Positions 55,060 to 64,000 of a stretch of DNA of 64,000 bases are shown here, in pieces. How positions within the stretch are numbered: position 1 is the stretch's first letter; each line of letters begins with the position of its first letter. The notes beneath the pieces are model-generated. The model had not been told where the DNA came from, made no database searches, and saw nothing but the letters and a program-made list of their open reading frames with translations. Both the position numbers and the translations under genes were made by a program. The DNA comes from Thelonectria olida (Eukaryota > Ascomycota > Sordariomycetes > Hypocreales > Nectriaceae), in the NCBI GenBank assembly GCA_020736575.1, contig JAGPYM010000028.1, positions 124,001 through 188,000 on the forward strand. Reading direction: 5' to 3'.

Positions 55060-55300
55060 ATCAATACTTGGGCGCATACAACGGCGTATTCAAGGATCGA
55101 CTTCTGCAGAGACTGGAGGCCAGAGGCATACCACGGTGGCTGGTCAAATGGATCGATGCTTTCTGCTCAAATCGCACAGCGAGTATCGTAGTGAACGACT
55201 ACACGTCGGAGCGACAGCCGCTACCCCAAGCGGGCCTTCCGCAGGGGTCGCCACTGTCGCCGGTGCTGTTCCTGTTTTTCAACGCGGATCTGGTACAAAG
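55060..55300 (+). mobile_element. LINE (Tad1-like non-LTR) reverse-transcriptase scrap
   Basis: About 80 codons of reverse transcriptase: GAYNGVFKDRLLQRLEARGI, PRWLVKWIDAFCSNRTASIV and the palm motif LPQAGLPQGSPLSPVLFLFF. Homology begins just after the first catalytic Asp region and ends before the second (the xADD box is absent), so both active-site blocks are lost. Flanks show no 5' ORF or poly-A end. Confidence 0.8.
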
Positions 55301-55901
55301 TATGTCGCATATCACCACCAGGTACCACGGTGCTTGGCGCGACCGAATGTGAAACGCGGCCCGTACGTTTGGGGTCGTGCATCCGGTTTCACATCCGGCT
55401 TGCCGCATCAAGGAATCCAATCCTAACAACATGAGCTTAAATAGCTGTGCCCGAACACATGGCTGTTCAATTTCTTTTGTTCTTTAGATAACTCTCATCA
55501 ATTGACTGGTACCATCAATGATCCCTGTGGAACCAATTGTCTGACATGCTTGCCATGTGCAAACTGCTTATCTCACGACCACGTACACGGGCTGTCCAGC
55601 TTCGTGTAATACGGTTGATGAGGATATAATCACGAGTGGCTGTAGCCAGTTCGCTGCGACCGGCGTACAGTGCGCGAACCCGACCCAGGTGCGCATGGGC
55701 CAAACGAAGAGTAGAATGCAGTGTCCCAGACATAGGGATGAGGGTTACGGCGACAGGAACAACCGCTGAAGCGCGGCTATCAGCAACCTAGACTTAGCTG
55801 TCTTGGAGGAAGGAGAGAAGGGGCGGAGATGACTGTGCATCAGAAGGGAGACGAACATGAGCTTTAGTATATGTAGCAAATGCGCTCGCGCACATACGGT
55901 T
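55301..55901. other. Intergenic, no gene seen
   Basis: Six hundred bases between the LINE scrap and the 3' end of the kinase gene. Open frames on both strands (55515-55769) lack recognisable content. Confidence 0.45.
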
Positions 55902-56735
55902 CTATACACGATTAGTCTCTCCAGCTTGAACTAAAGCTTGCACAACTTGTTCTGCAGTAGTGAATCGTCCATCCCAGCAATCTTGAATGACAGTCCCACA
56001 GCCCAGGTGACCAGATGCTGGAAAGTCCAACTTCTCGAAACAACGCTCCACCTCCTCCTCATCAAGTTTGCTGTACGGCTCCTCGCCACCCATAATAAAG
56101 TACAACACGGAACCAAGGCTGAAGATATCGTCTGCTTGAGTAGGAATATACCCTCGGTCCCATGCCCGCGATTGGTATCTCGATCCTGGGGCACCAGTTA
56201 AGGCCGCATGTCCTGGAAACGAGCTCCCGGCGAAGTCGCAGATTCGAAGGTCCAAGTTCTTGTCCAAGAGAAGATTTCGAGGCGTGATATCCTGATGGAT
56301 TACTCCGACAACATGGAGACTCTCCAGCGCTTGAGCCGCCTGCAAAGCCCATTTTCGACGGGTGTCGGCATCGGCATCGTGATGGTTCCGAAGGTAGGTC
56401 TCTAGATCTCCGTTGGCGTATTCCTCGAGAACCAATATCTTGGACTTGCTATCCCAGTTAATTAGTTTAGGGATGAACGGACTTGAACCAATGAAGCAAT
56501 AGACGTCATATTCGTGTTCCATGTTCTGGCGAACTCTCTGTTCTCCCTCGGGGTCGTAAGGATTCGGGAGGGGGGTTTTCGCAATGTGACCAGTAGGTAG
56601 TCGCTCTACCAGCGCTGTTGCGCCGCGACGAATGTAATCCCCTTTTCTGATGTAGTATATGTGTCCCTCGGGAACGGGATCTGGGACTCTGAAGGTCGAC
56701 TCCGGCCAGCCTGGGTGAAGTTTCCGTTCTCATTC
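55902..56735 (-). CDS. Protein-kinase-like protein with HQD and DFA motifs, 5' end unresolved
   Basis: The frame is open from 56735 to a stop at 55902, but its first in-frame ATG (56522) lies inside the kinase N-lobe. Homologous sequence starts earlier (TFRVPDPVPEGHIYYIRKGD, then YIRRGATALVERLPTGHIAK). The C-lobe shows LHVVGVIHQDITPRNLLLD (HRD is HQD), ICDFAGSSFPG (DFG is DFA), and TQADDIFSLGSVLYFIM. HQD/DFA variants are characteristic of a large fungus-specific kinase-like family, so they do not by themselves mean inactivity. Just upstream, an ATG-led frame (MSLSPVNENGNFTQAG) is offset by one base from the kinase frame, suggesting a frameshift or an unseen intron at the start. Confidence 0.6.
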
Positions 56736-57926
56736 ACCGGGGATAGGGACATATCGAATTCGTCGCGGGTATTGAGGAGAAGGCGTAGCTTGTGGAGGGT
56801 CTTGAACCTCGGCAGAGGACGATTGGGCCTATAGATCTCTTAGTCAGTACTCAAAATCCATCTGACTTGATACGAGGTCCGATGCTAACCTCAGGCGAGT
56901 CTTGCTTGTTGACGTAAGCGGCGGGCGCGTCACCATCGAGCAGGCGCGAGATGACCGTAAACATGTCGAAAAGTCGCCCTGTTCCGTCGTGGTGGTGGAA
57001 TGTGTCTCCAGGAGCGTTTTGCAGGGGCAAGGATGTCGAGGACGATGCCACGAAGTTGGGACGAGACCCAGCTCGACAGCACAATCGGTGTCTGGAACAA
57101 CGTCAACCCGGAGAATATGCACTGTAAGCCATCCACCTGGTAGGCTATGGCCAAGCCCTCGGTGCCTGCCAATATTCGGTATAACAGCTTATCTTGGTTA
57201 TGCGCAGGAAAATAAACAAATGGATGATTATAAAGTTGTATTTTCTCTCCGTGATTGAATGGCCAGGGGGGTCCCGTTTCGGCTCGTCTAGTAAGCCCAG
57301 TCCATCTAACGCTCCTGGCCCATCCACATAAGTGATAAGTGATATAATAGACCCTTCAGGGGCAGACACTTCAGAAGAGACACAACACGAATTCACTAAA
57401 TGGACTGAATACACGTACTGTTTAACAATAACGCCTCCTCATACACACTTTAGGGGTTTAAGAAAGCAATCCGGTTCCTTATTGGCCCAAATAACGCATG
57501 TGGGGCTCATCTCATCTCATCTGCTGAACACATAGCCAGATATCTTTCATTTCCCTATTCTCTCCTCTAGACAATCTCTCTTTTATATGTGTGGTTCCAT
57601 GGCCTCACTCGACCAGCCGGCTGTCCATCAGCACCAACCAACCAATCAGTCAATCAAATCAGTCTTCGGAAACATGAACGGCCCACTCGCGGTATGCCGA
57701 AACGCGCTCGTGGTTCACATGCATTGCGGACGCGTCAAAATCTCCAACGCTCGCGATCACCACCTGCAAAAAGGAGAAGACACCATCACGCCCAAGGTGG
57801 ATCGCCCGCACCAAAAGAAGCAATAGCATCTGCGTCTGCTCCTACGCAAGAGACATTCCCCTTTAACTACAAGGGGGAGCCTCGGTCTGCAGGACAGTTC
57901 ACGGGACTACTCTTTAGCTCTACTAG
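56736..57926. other. Region with a frameshifted unknown gene fragment
   Basis: On the minus strand (about 57160-56850) a protein-like reading moves by one base near 57040: AYQVDGLQCIFSGLTLFQTP and SSQLRGIVLDILA in one frame, then APGDTFHHHDGTGRLFDMFT and RLLDGDAPAAYVNKQDSPE in another. A GTTAGC donor follows the last segment. I do not recognise the family. Further right (57589-57920) is an Arg/Ser-rich plus-strand frame into which the hAT element has inserted. Confidence 0.4.
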
Positions 57927-58990
57927 CAGTGTTGCTAATAATATGGCAATAAAACAATATATTGCAATCATACGATATGATATGCCCTATCCGATATTGT
58001 GCCAATACAATATGCAGCTTGCCATATTGTCACAATACAATATCGGGATATCCATATTGGTAATATATTGTTTGTATTGGCTTGTCTCTTTAGAGGAAAA
58101 GTTCATTTGTTTGTCGACAAATTGACCGACTGACACGCGATGGCGCGCGAAAAAAGGCGTAATGGAGGTGTCAACTGAGTATTATAGGGTAGCAGTCGCC
58201 CAACACCAAACCCCCCCGCAACCCCGCTGTTGTCAGTGCACAAAGGAGTAGAGAAACCTCGATGCCTCAACGCCTTCTGTTTGTTCAAACGTCGCGACGA
58301 AAAGCTTCGTCAGTATCAGACGACATTTCGGAACTCTCCAGCCAGCAATTGCGTGATCCAGACGAGAGCCAAACCTCTCAATGCCAATCATCGCGACCTC
58401 GCACGGCTTCCACAGCTTCGTGTGCTATGCCAAGAACATCATGGGTCTTCTCTCATATGCCAGACGAGGAGGTCGAGACGAGATACTACAACCAACGTAC
58501 CGGAAAAGAGGAATGGCGTTGCAAGCATTGTGACAAAACGTATTCCTGTTCTGGTGGAACCGCGGCCCCGGCTAAGCACCTAACGGACCCGCCTCCCGAC
58601 GGTCACGGTCTCCCCAAAGGCGTGCCCCGAACAGCTAAGGTGACAAACATACGGACTATTCTCGAATAAGCTCGTGTTACGGCCGAAGAGAATCCCCGTA
58701 AACGCCGCAGACTCAATGATCAATGTGGAGACTCGATCGACCCAGACCAGCTCGAAGCGTTATATGTACGATTCATCACTGCGTGTTCTCTCCCATTTCG
58801 GCTTATAGAGTGCCCTGAATTTCGGCCACTCCTAGCCTATCTCAATACCGATGTCGATACTTGGCTTCCAGACACACACGAGACCATCAAGAAATGGATT
58901 ATGCGGCAGTATGAAGCTTAGAAGGAGAAGGTCAAGCAGCGCATACAATCGACAAAGTCAAGAATCTAAATGAAGCTAAGCGTAGCCAAC
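57927..58990 (+). mobile_element. hAT transposon, left end and transposase N-terminus only
   Basis: The left end starts CAGTGTTGCTAATAATATGG, a typical hAT terminus; the 8 bases before it (TCTACTAG) are the likely target site. A cluster of AT-rich inverted motifs follows at 57944-58085, like hAT subterminal repeats. The ORF at 58262 encodes a BED zinc finger (WRCKHCDKTYSCSGGTAAPA, then KHL). After an in-frame TAA (58667) the same frame goes on ALYVRFITACSLPFRLIECP and THETIKKWIMRQYEA to a TAG (58918). Both stops fit Gln codons changed C to T. No catalytic domain, right terminus or second target copy is seen; the element is truncated near 58990. Confidence 0.7.
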
Positions 58991-59378
58991 TAGTAGCCAG
59001 TAAACCAGAAGTGGAAGTCACGTGGTGTCCATTCCCAACCGATGAGTGATCTTATCTCGGCCAACGAGCAGGGAATCAGTTTCGGGCTTACGTAGCCACC
59101 CAAGTGAAAACTTTTTAGTCAATAGCAGAAATTCCACCTAGCCGGATGGACTATACGGGAGCCAATCCTACAAGAAGATCAATTGTTCCTACCTAGAAGA
59201 CAGATTCAGAGCGGTTGAGAACTACGGAAAGGAGACCATGCGCTTAGATAGCATGATTGTCAAATGATCCAACTATTTCATCCCTTGTTCCTGCGGGACG
59301 AAACCCGAGGATCGGCGAAATACCTTTTCCGAGAAACCCGGGCGGATACCAGGCGTGGCGGTAGGCTTGTGCGCCGAA
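58991..59378. other. Spacer between the hAT remnant and the right inverted arm
   Basis: About 390 bp with no gene and no clear transposon end. Confidence 0.5.
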
Positions 59379-59497
59379 TCCACTAATGGGCCACGTCCAA
59401 GTGGCCAAAGCTTCGAAGTAATTTCAAGCGTCCAACCTTGAGCACGACCTATGATCAGAGTGTCTATTGATCCCGCTGAATCCTCATCGGCATAAGT

Positions 59498-60239
59498 ATG
59501 ATTCCCACCACCACAAATCTCCCTAAGCCCTCCTCTCCATCCATCATGGAAGAGCCTGAATTCAAGACGGATACACGCATTTTCGGCTGTCCACCAAACT
59601 TCAAGGTCTCCTTGACGGCGCAGATGGTCTGCGACTGGAAATGGATGGAACAGTAACGCCTAAGCAGCTGCGGGAACTTTCTTTTCCCGAAATGAAATTA
59701 TATGAACTTCCACGGGAGGTGGATGAAAAGGGGAATGAAAAATGGGACGACGGCGTTGAGGTTATGAAGGAACTTGTAAGCATCCTTGGTGGCGATAATG
59801 AATTGCTGGCCGGCTGACTGAAAAGACGTGTTATATTAAGAAGAACTGGCCTGGAAACGAGGACTCGGACTTGCTTTGGAAAGGCAAGGAGCTCGTGCTC
59901 GAGAAGGGTGCTTTAGTCACGCCGCCGGGTAGGAGGAACATTATCATACCTCGACCTTATCCGACCAAGGAAGATGTGGTCGTTATGGTGTACAAGAATA
60001 GCAAATCGTATTCCACCATCATGTGGGAGTCATGGGAAGCATACATGCTTGAGACTGGCGTTTTTTTGATGCTGTCGAAGGGGTCAATCAGGGTTATTCT
60101 GCTTACGCTTCGTTGCCAAAAACGAGATGATGAGGTGGGTGAGGAAGTGGGTGACGACGGTAGTAAGGCAGGCGGCGTAAATGGTAGTTTAGGAAACAAG
60201 CCAGGGAGCCAGACATCGAGCAGTGAAGTCGAGCAGTGA
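59498..60239 (+). CDS. Unrecognised small gene, right-arm copy
   Basis: Base-for-base mirror of the gene at 22583-23324. ATGs lie at 59498 and 59546, the intron is 59776-59825 (GTAAGC...AAAAG) and the stop is at 60239. The same one-base disagreement between the ATG frame and the downstream frame occurs near 59560-59605, so it predates the duplication or reflects an exon not modelled. Confidence 0.45.
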
Positions 60240-60312
60240 GCGAAGTAAAATATTACATACATGGGACTGCTTAGCTTATTTATTGATATTGGCGAAGTGA
60301 ATGTGTTTCGTA

Positions 60313-63028
60313 TTATGTACTAATGTTCTCTTGTTGCCATTCGAACAGTTGGTTTGTGTCGAGCGCATACAACAGAGTATTAAACCATTCTTCACCCAAG
60401 ATATCATCATATCCTTCAGAGTTGTTAGGGATTCCGGAGTCAGGGGCGAAGTCATTACAAGCTTTGCTAGCTGGGGGATTGCCCACGCCAGTCCACAGGG
60501 CAGCCTCGTCCGTACAAGGATTTCCGGGTTCACCTGGGCATTCATTGCCAATTGTCATCAATCCTCCGCTTTTTCCCGATAATGTGTCATCGTGTATGGA
60601 AAGACAGGTGAAGACGCTCGAGCAGGGTAACATTCCTCTTACTGCAGAGGGTCTGTTCATGGCATCCGCGTTGTTCATCCCGGCCAAGAGTGTAGCCGCC
60701 GCTGCAACATCATCGTTGCTATCATCATGCGCCAAGCCTCCGCTGTAGGTCAGAGGATCTTGACGTGCACTGACAACAGGGGCTCTTCCAGGAGTATCCT
60801 GCGGAGGCGGTTGACCCTCTTCCGCTTCTTGTTCTGGCACGGCGACCTGGCTCTCCATTCCCGCCGCCGCAATATTATCCTCGTTGCCAGCAGGCATACT
60901 CTCATCACGGGTTGGCGGTGGGCTTTGACATTCGTCGACAACATATCCTCCGTCGGCATGCATTTCATGCCGAGGTATGGCATCGTGAGATGGGGCCCGA
61001 GAACTGTTAGCGCTAGCTTCATCCACGAATTGTAAGTTACAGGGACTCATATTCCACTCGTATTGTGAGCTTGTTTCGCAGTCCATGGTCCCGGCACACT
61101 CTGTGCGCCTATAGCTTGCCGTATCGTGGACATTGCTTCTGTCGGGAGATTGGCTGGAGGTTTCCTCAACGGAGTGGGACACCAAGCGTCCTGCAATAGG
61201 CGAACACGCCTGAACGGACGTCCGGGAAGAAGATGCTGATCGAGGAGGTGCCAAGTCATGGTTCTCATCGTTGTCGGTGCCTCCATCCCCAAGACTTTCG
61301 TCCGAATCGATCCGTCTGCGCTTGGCCATCGGTGAATTGTCGGAGTTATCATCGCGACGGGATCGAGGTGTGACAGCGAGTGTATGAGAGGGAGTGTTGC
61401 AATCAAGTCGACGAGCAAGATAGGTGTCGAGAGCCTTCTCCTTCAACGCAGATGAGAACCGATCGAACTCTTCTTCCTTGAGGTGTTCCAAACCCAATGC
61501 ATTGCGGACAGTATCATAGCTGGGGATGTCTGTTAGCCTTGAATGTGCCGGGATATTATACCCTCACCTGAAAGGCCACCAAAGCAGCAGTAAGAGCGGA
61601 ATGCGTAAGGGTACTGATTGGCGGAAGATTGCGCTTGGTAGAATCGATGAAAAATAATCTTCTAGGAGTCGGAATTTATCCTCACGACACTCACTAATAT
61701 TCGGCAAGGACCGATCTAGTTCTATTAGCAAGAGGTACAGCGGGCATATTGCACATAATATTAAACTCACCATAATATATAATCAGTTCGAAGACACAGT
61801 TACCACCTCCTCTTTGAAAAACATTCTCTAGTGTCTTAATCATATTGACCGCTCCTGTTTTGAGTTTGCGGAGATGCTTGTCTGTAGAGTTTGATGCCTG
61901 ACCCGTCGCGAGAGGTAGGACATTCTGCAGCCAACCGTTGATCAGTTTCCGGATCTTTCTGTTGCGCTCAGCTTTCCTAAGATCCTTTAAGGATTTCCAA
62001 TTATGCCCTAAAATCTTTTCTAGAAGCCGCCTGTTGTTATTGTCGGCGCTATATTCCTTTGCGATATGTTCAACAACAAGACAGAACGCAAAGAAAAGGT
62101 AAACAAGCAAACGGACAGTACCACCAAACAGAGTAGTTTGACGCAGTATCATAATCATATGATTCCCAATGGTGTCCAACGAGTGATCAGTTACATCGTC
62201 GAAGTTAACACTGAGATTACCGGTGGTAAGTTTTGATAAGAGAGATTGTATGTGGTCGAGAGTGTCCAAGCTATAGTCCTTTCGTTTCCTTCTCCAATCA
62301 TCATCTGTGCGAGGAATAGTGTCGAGATTCGGCCACGTCTCCTTGAGATCATGGCCATGATCCTTGGGGCTGGTCTCCTCTGAACAGGATATGGAAGCAT
62401 GGTCCCGGTCGATACTATGCTCTTGAGCACGCGTCGTTTGTGAAGGTAGTATTGGTCGTGTTCGTTCCTTGATATTGGGCCCCTGCGAAGGAGAGTCGGA
62501 AGCACGACGCTTGCGAACGCTGGTTTTGCTGGTAGAGGCCCCCTGTGCTTGAGGATTATTTGGGTCATAGTGGGAAAAGGGAAGTCCGGGGCGTGCCTGA
62601 TCGATCGTTGTATTTGGAGGCACAGCATTCGAGGACGCCCTCTCGGGTGCGAGGGCATCCTCTTTGGAGCCGGTCTCCTTTGAACAAGATATGGAAGCAC
62701 GGTCCCCGTGGATGCTGTGTTCTTCAGCACGCGTCGTTTGGGAAGGTGGTACTGGTTGCGTTCGTTCTTCGGTCCCCCGTGGAATATAATTAAGAGTGCG
62801 ACACTTGCGGACACCGGGTTCGCGGAGAGAGGCCCCCTTTGCCTGAGGTTCTGGAGTGAGAGTGGAATCGTCCTTGGGACCAGCTGAATGGAGTAGCGCT
62901 TCTACTCCTGGCACGTTTTCGAACAAGCCAGGCTGGAACTGTTGAAGGCGGCGGAAGACAGTTTCTAGAAACTCAATATACTCTAGATCGGAGCCATAGA
63001 AGCTGAAAAGCCTCATTGCGGCCGCCAT
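60313..63028 (-). CDS. Unrecognised 872-residue protein, right-arm copy
   Basis: Exons 63028-61771, 61721-61568 and 61519-60313, identical to the left copy including introns. See the left-arm copy at 19794-22509 for the description of the protein. Both copies are intact, so the duplication has doubled a potentially functional gene. Confidence 0.65.
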
Positions 63029-63955
63029 TGTTGCAATGATTGCACATCAGGGAACTGAATGGGTTGACTCATGCATGTCGGTGCGAGGAGAGGGTCGAGT
63101 GTTCGCAAAATTCAGCTAAAATTTGAAATGATCCAATGAAAAGGGGCTCGCGGCTCGAGCCATTTTTTGTATCTGAAATGGGTTTAGCGCAGTTCCGAGC
63201 TCTTCAGACCTCGCGCCGCCCCACCCGACCGAGTCGCGAGGCGTGCCATTACCAGATCTCACTCGTAATTTCACACCTTCCTGGAGGGTTCGTCCCATAA
63301 AACGCATGGAATTCCGGTCTATTGTACGTAGTTGCCTTATGCACGTTGTTCCTTAGGCTGGCCGCCTCCTCAAAACTACAATTTCCTCTTTCATGATGAA
63401 CACCCTCGTTTACGCAACCATTTACCCTATTGCTCGATGTCTATTCGGGACGCCAATTCCTTGTGGAGGTTCCGAGGCAAATGCAACGGCATCCCTGGAC
63501 CCTCAAGCCTCTACAATCTAAATGAAGCGCCGCCAACAGTACCCGCTATTCCGCCACGAAGCACCTCAGCATCTACCCGAGGGTTATCGGCAAGCAAGCC
63601 CACCAAGACGGAATTTCAAATTGCATTGCTTGGTGAAGGGGCTGAAGAATGGGTCACTAGCCATAACTCAACGAGTCCGGTGCCTCTAAGCACCACGGAG
63701 CGGTCTTGTTGTCTGTTTTTGAATGCCTAACTGGCACGGATGGAAATTTAGCCCATTCAAAAGCTGCGTTGGCACCGCTGCGACGGGGACTTGATTAGGC
63801 AGGCATTCCACCTCTCATGATCGATTCCCATCTCCAGTGTGTGATATCTAACCCACCTCATGGAATTCAAACCACCTTTCAAGGAGAGGGGATCACCTTG
63901 GTTCGCTGGACATGCACCGGAAGAGCATTCGACTTAAACTGTCTCTTAATTGAAT

Positions 63956-64000
63956 TTACAGTTTACTCCGCATTGGCGGTTTCCTCCACCCTCCTGAGTT
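63956..64000 (-). CDS. Amidase, C-terminal codons of a second copy (cut by window edge)
   Basis: The last 14 codons and stop of the amidase reading frame, identical to 18822-18866. Whether the rest of the gene is duplicated lies outside the window. Confidence 0.6.
   Translation of the reverse strand, partial: NSGGWRKPPMRSKL

Larger units (their letters stand above)
59379..64000 (-). repeat. Inverted duplication, right arm (runs off the window)
   Basis: Reverse complement of 18822-23443 with no indels. The first shared bases are TCCACTAATGGG at 59379; the preceding base differs from the left arm. The arm reaches the last base of the window, so its real outer end is unknown. It contains the small gene (59498-60239, plus), the 872-residue gene (63028-60313, minus) and the end of an amidase copy. 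Confidence 0.95.

Overview
The window looks like nuclear DNA of a filamentous ascomycete (Pezizomycotina). Introns are short (about 47-78 bp) with GTRAGT-type donors and CTGAC-like branch sites. Gene families are typically fungal: AAAP amino-acid transporter, PD-(D/E)XK fungal family, DUF7923-type CCCH protein, HQD/DFA kinase, LaeA-like methyltransferase. The transposon mix (Helitron, MULE, Tc1/mariner, hAT, LINE) also fits. I cannot fix the genus; Eurotiales or Hypocreales are both plausible.

Layout. 0-19 kb is a gene-bearing left part: a small unknown ORF (1.4 kb), an amino-acid transporter (2.8-4.2 kb, minus), an FG-rich fragment (6.2-7.0 kb, minus), a frameshifted PD-(D/E)XK-like gene (7.4-8.9 kb, minus), an intronless membrane-free HMG-CoA reductase paralogue (11.1-12.3 kb), a single-pass membrane protein (14.2-15.1 kb, minus), a TPR relic (16.3-17.0 kb) and a four-exon amidase (17.35-18.87 kb). 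From 18,822 to 23,443 lies one arm of a large inverted duplication. Its partner runs from 59,379 to the window end, apparently identical and without indels (paired coordinates always sum to 82,822). Each arm carries an unrecognised 872-residue spliced gene, a smaller convergent gene, and the 3' end of the amidase.

The 36-kb spacer between the arms starts with an intact Tc1/mariner element (23.7-25.1 kb), then a CCCH zinc-finger gene (27.2-28.8 kb). A gene-poor stretch (28.8-37.7 kb) holds a degraded LaeA-like methyltransferase. Next come a conserved fungal gene of unknown function (37.7-38.8 kb), a secreted L-asparaginase (39.9-41.1 kb) and a frameshifted C2H2 gene (41.8-42.5 kb, minus).

From 43.6 to 59.4 kb the DNA is mostly a transposon graveyard: a Helitron Rep half broken at its helicase P-loop, a MULE fragment fused to it, a 26-bp minisatellite with ordered variants, an opposite-strand Helitron helicase tail, a LINE reverse-transcriptase scrap and a hAT element with an intact left end only. 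A protein-kinase gene and some unrecognised ORFs sit among them. Several nonsense changes in these relics are C-to-T type, as repeat-induced point mutation would give, yet the inverted duplication shows no divergence. It is therefore either very recent or an assembly artefact.

I see no coherent multi-gene pathway. The best candidates for something undescribed are the perfect inverted duplication with its unknown gene pair, and the membrane-free HMG-CoA reductase paralogue with an altered NADPH motif.
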